Positions 1-8,241 of a stretch of DNA of 64,000 bases are shown piece after piece (position 1 is the stretch's first letter; every line of letters starts with the position of its first letter). The stretch spans positions 124,001-188,000 of the forward strand of contig DAAP01000023.1 of NCBI GenBank assembly GCA_001701165.1. The letters run 5' to 3'. The DNA is from Bacteroidales bacterium H4 (GTDB lineage: Bacteria > Bacteroidota > Bacteroidia > Bacteroidales > Muribaculaceae). The notes beneath the pieces were generated by a model, which saw only the letters and a program-made list of their open reading frames with translations, searched no databases and had not been told where the DNA came from. Made by a program: the position numbers and the translations under genes.

Positions 1-25
1 ACACTTAATACAACACCTTGCAATT

Positions 26-1015
26 ATGCGTAAAATCACTATCATCGTTCCGGCATACAACGAGGAGGCCAACCTCGAAGCGCTATATGACGCCCTGTTG
101 CCACTAATGGATGGTCTGATGCCGCGATACACGCCCGAGGATTCCGAGGCCAAACCGCTGGACAATTACGACTGGGAGGTCCTGATGGTAAATGACGGCA
201 GCCGCGACCGCACGCTCGAAATCATGGCGCAGCTGCATCAGCGCGATCCACGCTTCCGCTACCTCAATCTCAGCCGCAATTTCGGCAAGGAAAACGCCAT
301 GCTTGCCGGATTCGATTACGCCACAGGCGATGCCGCCGTCATCATTGATGCAGACCTGCAACACCCGGTGGCGACAATCCCGGAGATGGTATACTGGTGG
401 GAGCAAGGCTATGAGGATGTCTATGGCAAGCGTCTCAGCCGCGGCCGAGAGTCATGGCTGCGTCGCCGACTGTCTATGTCTTATTACAAGATGTTGCAGC
501 GCTCGACGCGCGTCGATATATTGCCCAATGTAGGCGACTTCCGCCTGCTGGACCGCCGTGCTCTGGATGCGCTGCGCCGCCTGCGCGAAACCCAGCGATA
601 CACCAAGGGCATGTACGCATGGATAGGCTTCCGCAAAAAAGAAGTACTCTATTCCAACCTCGAGCGACACGGAGGGCAATCATCCTTCAACCTACGCGGC
701 CTATGCAACCTCGCCGTCGAGGGTATCACATCATACACCACCGCGCCGCTACGTTTGGCCTCAGTCATCGGACTGCTCAGCGCAGCCGCCGCAATGCTCT
801 ACGCCCTTTATTTCCTTATAAAAACCATAGCCGTGGGCGACGATGTCCAAGGCTTCCCCACCCTAATCATCGCCATCCTCTTTCTCGGCGGATGCCAACT
901 CCTTGCCATAGGCATCATCGGAGAGTATCTCGGACGCATATTCAACGAGACCAAGCGCCGCCCACCATACATTGCCGATTCCCTTGACGGCGAACCCGTA
1001 GACAGCCAATCATAA
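26..1015 (+). CDS. Family 2 glycosyltransferase, dolichol-phosphate-mannose-synthase/GtrB-like membrane protein
   Basis: The 329-residue protein opens with the GT-A start IIVPAYNEEANLEALYDAL, followed by VNDGSRD and the metal-binding DADLQHP near residue 107. This is the layout of polyprenyl-phosphate glycosyltransferases, which move a sugar from a nucleotide donor to undecaprenyl phosphate on the cytoplasmic side of the membrane. Two hydrophobic segments near residues 235-265 and 275-300 match the C-terminal membrane pair of the GtrB/ArnC subfamily. It is followed after 15 bases by a membrane protein remnant and then an acyltransferase, so it probably belongs to a cell-envelope glycan modification locus. 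The sugar and the acceptor cannot be read from sequence. Confidence 0.9.
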   Translation: MRKITIIVPAYNEEANLEALYDALLPLMDGLMPRYTPEDSEAKPLDNYDWEVLMVNDGSRDRTLEIMAQLHQRDPRFRYLNLSRNFGKENAMLAGFDYATGDAAVIIDADLQHPVATIPEMVYWWEQGYEDVYGKRLSRGRESWLRRRLSMSYYKMLQRSTRVDILPNVGDFRLLDRRALDALRRLRETQRYTKGMYAWIGFRKKEVLYSNLERHGGQSSFNLRGLCNLAVEGITSYTTAPLRLASVIGLLSAAAAMLYALYFLIKTIAVGDDVQGFPTLIIAILFLGGCQLLAIGIIGEYLGRIFNETKRRPPYIADSLDGEPVDSQS

Positions 1016-1030
1016 GACATCAAACAGCTT

Positions 1031-1603
1031 ATGCCTACAATTATATCAAACAAAACCGACAGGAATATCTCCATTGCCATCATCTCAATTGTTTCTCTCG
1101 TGATGGGGATTGCCACCTATCTCACCCCGTGGTTTTTAGACGACCTCAACTATATGTGGTCCTGCGGCGATGGGAAGACATTAATTACCTCGTTTGACCA
1201 AGTCATACAATCACAAGTCACTCACTATTTTACAGTCAACGGACGTTTCTGCGCCCATGTACTTGTCCAATTGTTCAACGGCATTCTCGGCGTCGGAGTA
1301 TTTGCAATATTCAACGGTATAATGTACGGCGCACTGGCTGTCAGTCTCCAGGTGATAGCCGGACTCAAGCCCTTCGCCTCGGTACGATCGACTCTGACCA
1401 CATCGCTGCTTACGCTATTGTTCTTTACAACACGCCTTATTCCATCGTGTCAAATAGGATATATTTGGGCTACCGTGATTACACTGGCCTTCGTCTACGT
1501 TTTTTTTGACAAACCGGAGTTTACATCAAAATATTGGGAGGCCAAAATCTTCTCCGACGCTGATATGTGTAATATGACCATAACCTCTATCACGATAAAA
1601 TAG
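1031..1603 (+). pseudogene. Truncated polytopic membrane protein (DUF6056/GtrII-like N-terminal part)
   Basis: The frame gives 190 residues with several hydrophobic segments and the early motif LTPWFLDDLNYMW...NGRFCAHV, which resembles the N-terminus of large membrane proteins of the DUF6056 or GtrII type. Such proteins are normally well over 400 residues. After about residue 165 the sequence turns polar and stops at TAG 1601. A different frame just past it briefly reads like protein, and a fragment of an unrelated acyltransferase follows. I read this as the 5' remnant of a gene that lost its 3' part. It may still be translated, but a complete function is unlikely. The family assignment is tentative. 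Confidence 0.6.
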
Positions 1604-1618
1604 CCGAAGTCCATATGG

Positions 1619-1885
1619 GTGTCTCAAAATCTTGCATTGTTTATAAACATTTTTTGCTGGGCTGTAAACCACCGATGGAAAGACACCGCCTTTATCAAGG
1701 TCAGCGGCAACTACTTTATGCCGGCATACACTCTGCATCCCATACTGATTGGGCTTCTGTCCGGGCTTGGAACAAAACTGCCATGCCCGTTTATCCTGTG
1801 GCCGGCAATGGTTGCCTTTTCAACCATCGTTATATGCTGGATAATCCTGCGTATTCCGTACGCAGACAGAGCATTCAAATTATAG
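1619..1885 (+). pseudogene. Remnant of an acyltransferase-3 C-terminus
   Basis: The 88 residues read from GTG 1619 match the last part of the intact acyltransferase downstream: NIFCWAVNHRW against AVFCWAIQRKW, then NYFMPAYTLHPILI against ALFMPVYTIHYIII, and both end in a helix and FKL. Only the final two or three membrane helices of the family remain, so it cannot work as an acyltransferase. It lies in the same frame as the truncated membrane protein just upstream, past a TAG. The simplest reading is a deletion that joined the start of one gene to the end of a second acyltransferase copy, followed by decay. Confidence 0.65.
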
Positions 1886-1897
1886 CGTCACTATCAG

Positions 1898-2908
1898 ATG
1901 GCTGAAACCAAAACGACAAGACCACGCATCGCCGGACTGGACGTGGTCAAAATCATAGCCATGCTATCGGTGGTAGTGTCTCATACGCTCAACGTTCTGA
2001 TTGCGTATAAGCAGGACTTGGCTATGTCCACCATATGCCATTCACTGACCGCCGGCGGCGTCCCCCTGTTCTTCATGGTCAGCGGCTACCTGCTGTTTGG
2101 GCGCAATGAGGTGACACCGGCATATGTCTGTAGAAAAGTGTACTCAATAATACGCTATATCGTAGCCATATGCCTGATTTACTGGGCGATAGTAACAATA
2201 TCGCACAATGACACAACGTTTTGGCCCGGATGTATCGAAGAGGTGTTCCGCACAATGGTTTTGCGCGGGCCATTTACTCCATTTTGGTTCTTATGGTCTA
2301 TGGCCATTATATATGCCTCACTACCTGTATTATATCTATTATACCGACATCACACAAAGGCTTTCGCCGCATGTACCGGTGGTCTCGGACTGATATGTAT
2401 AGTACTATTTATGGCACAGCTATTCGGATGCTATTTAGAGGCAGAAATAATCCAGCCGCTTAAAATGTGGAAATGGGTGTTTTTCTTCGCCTTGGGCGGT
2501 GTCTTAAGGGCTTACCCGGCTCCTCGCATGCATTGGGGCCGGATTGCAATATGCGCCGCCGTGCTCAACGCCGCACAACGCTACTTCCTTGAACCGGTAA
2601 TACATGACACGTCAAATCTCGCCTTTGCAGGGTCGCCCATATCGCTATTATTCTACATTGCAGTATTCTGCTGGGCCATACAACGTAAATGGGGAGGGAA
2701 CTACGTCCTGCGCACTGCCGGCGCCCTATTTATGCCCGTGTACACGATACACTATATCATCATTCAGCAACTCACATCGTTGCACGACCTCGGCTTCGGC
2801 TCATATATCACATATCCGCTGCTGATATGTGTGCTTTCGGTGGCCGTATCGCTCATCATCCTGCACCTGCCGGTTAAAGGCGGAATGTCCAGATTCTTCA
2901 AGCTGTGA
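1898..2908 (+). CDS. Acyltransferase family 3 membrane protein
   Basis: The protein has 336 residues. The start RIAGLDVVKIIAMLSVVVSH is the classic acyltransferase-3 opening, with the conserved His at the end of helix 1, followed by about ten hydrophobic segments. Proteins of this family (OafA/WecH type) O-acetylate or otherwise acylate surface glycans, taking the acyl group across the inner membrane. Position behind a polyprenyl glycosyltransferase fits modification of an exported polysaccharide. The ATG lies 13 bases after the remnant's stop. The length is typical for the single-domain form without a periplasmic SGNH domain. Confidence 0.88.
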   Translation: MAETKTTRPRIAGLDVVKIIAMLSVVVSHTLNVLIAYKQDLAMSTICHSLTAGGVPLFFMVSGYLLFGRNEVTPAYVCRKVYSIIRYIVAICLIYWAIVTISHNDTTFWPGCIEEVFRTMVLRGPFTPFWFLWSMAIIYASLPVLYLLYRHHTKAFAACTGGLGLICIVLFMAQLFGCYLEAEIIQPLKMWKWVFFFALGGVLRAYPAPRMHWGRIAICAAVLNAAQRYFLEPVIHDTSNLAFAGSPISLLFYIAVFCWAIQRKWGGNYVLRTAGALFMPVYTIHYIIIQQLTSLHDLGFGSYITYPLLICVLSVAVSLIILHLPVKGGMSRFFKL

Positions 2909-2993
2909 CAACGTATTGCCTTCCATCATTTCGGAGCATTCCGGATACGGAGAACTTCGAGACCGCGTTAACGGAGAATTCGAAATAAAAATT

Positions 2994-3029
2994 CGGCGAG
3001 GCGCGTCCTGTATGGGGCACGCCTCGCCG
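2994..3029. terminator. Bidirectional hairpin terminator between converging genes
   Basis: A perfect 10-bp stem, CGGCGAGGCG against CGCCTCGCCG, encloses a 16-base loop. On the minus strand it is followed by a T-rich run (AATTTTTATTT), so it most clearly ends the secA transcript. The acyltransferase converges from the other side. Confidence 0.85.
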
Positions 3030-3080
3030 ATTGTTGTCAGACGATATCAGCGGCAGCAGATGTCTGCGCCATCGCTTACG

Positions 3081-6000
3081 TTACTGATTGCGACCGTGGC
3101 AGTTCTTGTATTTCTTGCCTGATCCGCAGGGACATGGATCGTTACGACCAATGCGCGGGCCTGCTTTGACAGGCATGGTGCGCTGCGGCTCGTTTTGGCG
3201 CTGTGCGGCGGCAGCCCGTTGTGCGGCTTCGGCGGCAGCGGCTGCATTGGCTTCGCTGGGCAGGGTGGCGGATGCGGTCTTAAAGTCTCCTCGCGAAGTC
3301 CGGTAGTTGGGCCGCGGGGCGCGCTGCTGAGGCATTGCGCGAGACATTTCGGGTGCGGAGGGCTGCTCCTGCTGTGGCCTCGGCTCGGGTATGTATACCT
3401 GTCCGCGCATCAGCGTGGACACTGCCTTGGCATTGAGATTGGCCAGCATGCGTTCAAACATGTGGAAGGACTCTACTTTATAGATTACCAGCGGATCTTT
3501 CTGCTCATAGGATGCGTTGCGCACGCTTTGACGCAGGTCATCGAGTTCGCGTAGATGTTCTTTCCATAATTCGTCTATAGTGAGCAGCAGCAGCTTCTTC
3601 TGCCATTCCTTGACAAGCGATGCCCCATCGGTGCGATTGGCTTCCTCGATGTCAAAGAGTATGCGGAAAATGCGTTTTCCGTCGGTAATTGGTATAGCGC
3701 GTATACCGGTTTGTCCTTCTTCGACGGAGGCTTTGACGACGGGCATAACGATTTCGCGTATGCGCTGGCTCTTGCGATCGAGTGTCTCGATGGCTGCGGC
3801 ATGCAGGCGTTCGATGCGGTCTTCCTTCTCGAGGTTGGCGTATTCCTCGGCTGTAAACGGTGGCTCGATGGTGAGTACGCGCATCAGCTCGACGGTGAGG
3901 TCATCGAAGTCAGCGGCCTGCTCGTAGTTGCTGACCAAATTTTCGATGGCATCATAGATCATGTTTGAAATGTCTATGCCTATGCGTTCGCCTACGAGGG
4001 CGTGGTGGCGTCGTGTGTATATGTACGTACGCTGCTTGTTCATTACGTCATCGTATTCGAGCAGATGCTTACGTATACCGAAGTTGTTTTCCTCGACGCG
4101 TTTCTGGGCTTTTTCGATGCTGTTATTGATCATTTTGTGTTCGAGCATCTCGCCTTCCTTGAATCCGAAAGTGTCAAGGAGTTTCATGATTCGGTCGTTG
4201 GCATATACACGCATCAATTGATCCTCAAAGGATACGTAGAACACCGAAGTTCCGGGGTCGCCCTGACGGCCGGCACGACCGCGTAGCTGACGGTCGACAC
4301 GGCGGCTTTCGTGGCGTTCGGTGCCTATGATGGCGAGACCTCCGGCGGCTTTAACCTCGGGGGTCAGCTTGATGTCGGTACCGCGGCCTGCCATGTTTGT
4401 TGCTATGGTAACGGTGCCTTTTCGACCTGCCTGAGCCACAATCTCGGCTTCTTTCTGGTGAAGTTTGGCGTTGAGCACGTTGTGTGGTATGCGCCGCATT
4501 TGTAGCATACGGGACAGCAACTCGGATATTTCGACGGAAGTTGTGCCCACGAGTACCGGACGCCCTTCGCCGACAAGGCGGACAATTTCGTCGATGACAG
4601 CGGCGTATTTTTCGCGTTTGGTGCGGTATACGCGGTCGTTCATGTCGATACGAGCCACAGGCTTGTTGGTGGGGATGGTGACTACATCCAGCTTATATAT
4701 ATCCCAGAACTCACCGGCCTCTGTCTCGGCCGTACCGGTCATGCCGGCGAGTTTGTGGTACATGCGGAAGTAGTTTTGCAGGGTAATGGTGGCGAAAGTC
4801 TGCGTGGCTGCCTCGACCTTGACGCCCTCCTTGGCTTCGATGGCCTGATGCAGGCCGTCCGAGTAGCGTCGGCCTTCCATGATACGGCCTGTCTGCTCGT
4901 CCACGATTTTGATTTTCCCGTCATCGATGACGTACTCAACATCTTTCTCGAAGAGGGTGTATGCTTTGAGCAACTGGGTGACAGTGTGTACGCGCTCGGC
5001 CTTGACGGCGTAGTCTTGCATGAGTGTATCCTTGCGTTCGGCGCGTTCTTCCGGGTTGGTGATGTGTTCCAAATCGGAGAGCTGGGCTGTGATGTCCGGC
5101 AGCACAAAGAATTGCGGGTCGGAGATGCCACGTGTCAGTTCGTCGATGCCCTTGTCGGTGAGTTCGACCGAGCGGTTTTTCTCATCGATGACAAAGTAGA
5201 GCGGATCGGTGACGATGGGCATTTCGCGGGCGTTATCTTGCAGGTAGTGAGCCTCGGTCTCCAAGAGGATGTTTTTCATGCCTTCGGTGGAGAGGAATTT
5301 GATAAGTGCACCGTTCTTGGGCAGGCCCTTGAATGCACGGAACAGCAGCAGTGCCCCTTCTTTGCGGGTATCCTTGTCTTCAGATACGAGTTTTGCCTTG
5401 GCTTCGGCAAGTATCTGCGTAACAAGACGCTGCTGCGCTTGCACTACATTCTTGACGTTTTGCTTAAATTCATCGAAGTATTGGTCATCGCCTTTGGGCA
5501 CCGGGCCGGAGATAATCAGAGGTGTGCGGGCATCGTCGATGAGCACGCTGTCGACCTCATCGACTATAGCGTAGTAGTGTTTGCGCTGTACCATGTCCTC
5601 GGGATCCATGGCCATGTTGTCGCGCAAGTAGTCAAAGCCGAATTCGTTGTTGGTACCGAAAGTGATGTCGCAGTTGTATGCGGCGCGACGCTCGGGGGTA
5701 TTGGGCTCGTGCTTGTCTATGCAGTCTACGGTCGAGCCGTGGAACATGTACAGGGGGCCCATCCATTCGGAGTCACGTTTGGAGAGATAATCGTTGACGG
5801 TGACCACGTGCACGCCGCGACGCGAGAGGCTGCGCAGGAATACGGGGAGCGTGGCCACGAGGGTTTTGCCTTCGCCGGTGGCCATTTCGGCAATTTTTCC
5901 TTGGTGGAGTACGATGCCGCCCATGAGTTGGACGTCATAGTGCACCATGTCCCAGGTGATTTCGTTGCCGCCGGCCATCCAGTGGTTGTGCCAAATGGCC

Positions 6001-6455
6001 TTGTCTCCATCGATGGTGACGAAGTCGCGGCCTTGTGCGGCAAGGTCGCGGTCGAGCTGGCGAGCGGTGACTACAACATCCGCATTGGCAGCAAAGCGTG
6101 CGGCGGTTTCGCGCATGACAGCGAAGACTTCGCACAGGTGTTCATCGAGCTTTTTCTCGAGGGTGTCGAGGATGTTCTTTTCGCGGCGGTCGATTTCGTC
6201 CCAAAGATGTTGGCGCTGGTCCACGGGCAACGTCTCGATGGTAGCGCGTGCTTCTTCGATGGCCTTACGATCTTCGGCTGTAGCGCCGTCGATGTCTGCA
6301 CGCACGGCATCTATGCGTGCTCGCAGCTCATCGTTGGTCAGCGGCTTGAGATCCGGGCCTATGGCGTTGATACGGTCAACAAGCGGCTGCAACAGTTTGC
6401 GGTCGCGCGAGGACTTGTCACCGAATATTTTGCTTAGAAAGCCTGTAAATGACAT
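3081..6455 (-). CDS. secA: Protein translocase ATPase SecA
   Basis: This 1124-residue protein is the motor that pushes unfolded preproteins through SecYEG using ATP. Visible landmarks are the N-terminal FLSKIFGDKSSRDRK, the Walker A segment MATGEGKTLVATLP, the helicase-like TNNEFGFDYLRDNMA and VDEVDSVLIDDARTPL, the second nucleotide domain signatures GTTSVEISELLSRML and ATNMAGRGTDIKL, and QLRGRAGRQGDPG. The C-terminus has a long Pro/Gln/Ala-rich linker and the zinc-binding SEC-C motif CPCGSGKKYKNCH that contacts SecB or the ribosome. It is longer than the roughly 900-residue E. coli enzyme, as is usual in Bacteroidetes because of extra insertions. It is transcribed alone, with its own promoter and terminator. 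Confidence 0.98.
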   Translation of the reverse strand: MSFTGFLSKIFGDKSSRDRKLLQPLVDRINAIGPDLKPLTNDELRARIDAVRADIDGATAEDRKAIEEARATIETLPVDQRQHLWDEIDRREKNILDTLEKKLDEHLCEVFAVMRETAARFAANADVVVTARQLDRDLAAQGRDFVTIDGDKAIWHNHWMAGGNEITWDMVHYDVQLMGGIVLHQGKIAEMATGEGKTLVATLPVFLRSLSRRGVHVVTVNDYLSKRDSEWMGPLYMFHGSTVDCIDKHEPNTPERRAAYNCDITFGTNNEFGFDYLRDNMAMDPEDMVQRKHYYAIVDEVDSVLIDDARTPLIISGPVPKGDDQYFDEFKQNVKNVVQAQQRLVTQILAEAKAKLVSEDKDTRKEGALLLFRAFKGLPKNGALIKFLSTEGMKNILLETEAHYLQDNAREMPIVTDPLYFVIDEKNRSVELTDKGIDELTRGISDPQFFVLPDITAQLSDLEHITNPEERAERKDTLMQDYAVKAERVHTVTQLLKAYTLFEKDVEYVIDDGKIKIVDEQTGRIMEGRRYSDGLHQAIEAKEGVKVEAATQTFATITLQNYFRMYHKLAGMTGTAETEAGEFWDIYKLDVVTIPTNKPVARIDMNDRVYRTKREKYAAVIDEIVRLVGEGRPVLVGTTSVEISELLSRMLQMRRIPHNVLNAKLHQKEAEIVAQAGRKGTVTIATNMAGRGTDIKLTPEVKAAGGLAIIGTERHESRRVDRQLRGRAGRQGDPGTSVFYVSFEDQLMRVYANDRIMKLLDTFGFKEGEMLEHKMINNSIEKAQKRVEENNFGIRKHLLEYDDVMNKQRTYIYTRRHHALVGERIGIDISNMIYDAIENLVSNYEQAADFDDLTVELMRVLTIEPPFTAEEYANLEKEDRIERLHAAAIETLDRKSQRIREIVMPVVKASVEEGQTGIRAIPITDGKRIFRILFDIEEANRTDGASLVKEWQKKLLLLTIDELWKEHLRELDDLRQSVRNASYEQKDPLVIYKVESFHMFERMLANLNAKAVSTLMRGQVYIPEPRPQQEQPSAPEMSRAMPQQRAPRPNYRTSRGDFKTASATLPSEANAAAAAEAAQRAAAAQRQNEPQRTMPVKAGPRIGRNDPCPCGSGKKYKNCHGRNQ

Positions 6456-6506
6456 TTGTATAGTGGTGTTAAGATATTATTATTCAGATATATCGTATGT
6501 ATAGCA

Positions 6507-6527
6507 GCGCACGTGCCTCACGTGCGC
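6507..6527 (-). promoter_or_regulatory. Hairpin at the 5' end of the secA leader
   Basis: A perfect 9-bp inverted repeat, GCGCACGTG against CACGTGCGC, encloses three bases. It begins about eight bases after the start site predicted from the secA -7 element, leaving about 50 bases before the ATG. It could stabilise or regulate the mRNA. It could also serve as a weak terminator for the operon upstream, although no T-run follows. Confidence 0.5.
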
Positions 6528-6541
6528 GGCCAAATATTTTG

Positions 6542-6549
6542 CAAATATA
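6542..6549 (-). promoter_or_regulatory. Promoter -7 element for secA
   Basis: TATATTTG on the minus strand matches TAnnTTTG, about 87 bases before the secA ATG. The -33 element is not convincing. Confidence 0.55.
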
Positions 6550-6630
6550 GGGATTTTTGGCGGAATTGTCAGGCAGTCAGTACCGAAAAGCGCTGCGCTC
6601 GCCCGGCGTCTATCCGCGTCCGTCGTATCG

Positions 6631-8238
6631 TTATTTTTGTAGTGACAGGGGCGGACGTCCGGCGCCATTGGGAGACCGTATGCGCAATTGGCGCGTCACG
6701 GTAGGCGCTATGCGCCGTGCATCCACGGGGACACCTATGGTCTGTGCCGGAATTTCCGGGGCAAGAATAAATACCGGGGCCGTGGTCAGAGCCGCCACGG
6801 CAGCCGTTTGCGGCGTAGTGGTGCCTGCGCGGTTGTAGTCATCTTGGAGCTTCCATCCGGGGATGATTTGGACAAAGACGTCACCGGCATAGGCGATGGT
6901 GGTGTTTCGCCGCAGGCCTTGAGGGTCGTCCACAGGTGCTGTCCCAGTGATAATTTGGTCTATGGTATATGCCTGAAGGACGCCGGACATGCGCTGCAGA
7001 AAGGCTGCGGCCTGACTACGCATATCGGCTATATCCTTGTTGTTCTGCTTGATGAGGTCGGCATTGAGATACACCCGACCATCGTGATATCCGCTGACCC
7101 ATTGCCCGGTGCCGTGTACGGCCATGAGATACATATTGAGTAGCGACATGGCCTTGCGCGTCGAGAATGTGCCGTCCGGCAGCCCCCACGTTTCATCATC
7201 GGGACGACGCCATTGGCGAGGCGGAAGTCCGGCCACCAGAATGACCATGCCGCCGTTGTCGGCTGTGTTGCGCTCGGCAGCTTTAAACAGCGAGGCAAGC
7301 GCAGCGTCAGCACGCATATAGGCGTCTATGGTCTCATAGCGAGCCTCGGTAGTACGCGTTCCCGGGAATGGTTCGAGTGTACACGACAGGGTCAGCATGT
7401 CTGTGGACTGTCTGGTGCCCAGTTTATAGGTGCTGACGTATTGTGTGGCGAGGCGCACGATGTCGGCATTGGCCAGTGGCGTAGTCAGATACCGAGCAAA
7501 GCGATCGGGATCGTTGCGCTTGAAGGTGTGACGGAAGGGGTATGTCCTGAGGTGCTCGGGCAGCATCCATGCGGCGTTGCCGGAGGCTTGCATCGGAGTC
7601 CAAGACATGGTGTCCAAACGCGCCGACAATGGGGCTGTGCGGTTGGACATCGATGCGGACACGGGGAACTCCTTGTAAAAGGTCGAGGTGGCCCAATTGC
7701 CGGTGACATCGTTGACAAATACGGCGCTATTGGCACTATGTCCGCCTTGGATGACAGCGCATGCGGCATCGGAGGCTATGGCATATACCATGCCTACGCC
7801 GTTGCCGGCTACCTTAACCTCATCGGCGATGGTGGAGACCTGCAAAGCTGCAGGAGACAACGTCATATCCGTATAGTTGCCCATAGTTACGCCATCGTCA
7901 AAGACGTTGCGTGTGCGGAGTTTGGCCGCATCGTATACCATGGCGGCCGGTATGCCGTTAGCTGCCGGAGCCGCACCGGTGAGTAACAGCGCTGTCGCCG
8001 AGGCGGCATCCAAGCCCGGCCCGAAATCGGCATCGGTGATGACAGCGCCTTGGCGCAACAGGCGATTGAAACCGTCATGCCCGAAGTATGGGGCAAGGTC
8101 CTGCAGCGTTTCCATGCGCAGGCCTTCGATAAATACGCCCAACACAAGACGTGGCTGCTTAGCCCCGAGGACAACACTCAGGGCGGTCGACACCATAGTG
8201 GCGGCTACAAAGCTTAGCATTCGCGGGCGTTGTGTCAT
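6631..8238 (-). CDS. Exported alkaline-phosphatase-superfamily protein, possibly with altered active site
   Basis: The 535 residues start with a signal-like MTQRPRMLSFVAATMVSTALSV region. The fold marker LAPYFGHDGFNRLLRQGAVI and the segment ASATALLLTGAAPAANGIP follow, as in the large Bacteroidetes alkaline phosphatase/phosphodiesterase family that includes PafA. The strand that normally reads VDQ(L/M)R and supplies a metal-binding Asp here reads FIEGLR, so Glu replaces Asp. Downstream metal ligands are hard to place. It could be a divergent phosphatase, a phosphodiesterase or an inactive binding protein. It lies three bases after a DUF4105 gene in the same direction, so the genes are probably co-transcribed and act in the envelope. 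Confidence 0.75.
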   Translation of the reverse strand: MTQRPRMLSFVAATMVSTALSVVLGAKQPRLVLGVFIEGLRMETLQDLAPYFGHDGFNRLLRQGAVITDADFGPGLDAASATALLLTGAAPAANGIPAAMVYDAAKLRTRNVFDDGVTMGNYTDMTLSPAALQVSTIADEVKVAGNGVGMVYAIASDAACAVIQGGHSANSAVFVNDVTGNWATSTFYKEFPVSASMSNRTAPLSARLDTMSWTPMQASGNAAWMLPEHLRTYPFRHTFKRNDPDRFARYLTTPLANADIVRLATQYVSTYKLGTRQSTDMLTLSCTLEPFPGTRTTEARYETIDAYMRADAALASLFKAAERNTADNGGMVILVAGLPPRQWRRPDDETWGLPDGTFSTRKAMSLLNMYLMAVHGTGQWVSGYHDGRVYLNADLIKQNNKDIADMRSQAAAFLQRMSGVLQAYTIDQIITGTAPVDDPQGLRRNTTIAYAGDVFVQIIPGWKLQDDYNRAGTTTPQTAAVAALTTAPVFILAPEIPAQTIGVPVDARRIAPTVTRQLRIRSPNGAGRPPLSLQK

Positions 8239-8241
8239 ATC

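Noticed and set aside
4755..6437. A 560-residue open frame on the plus strand
   Set aside because: It is exactly antisense to secA and its translation is low in normal protein features; it arises from the codon bias of secA.
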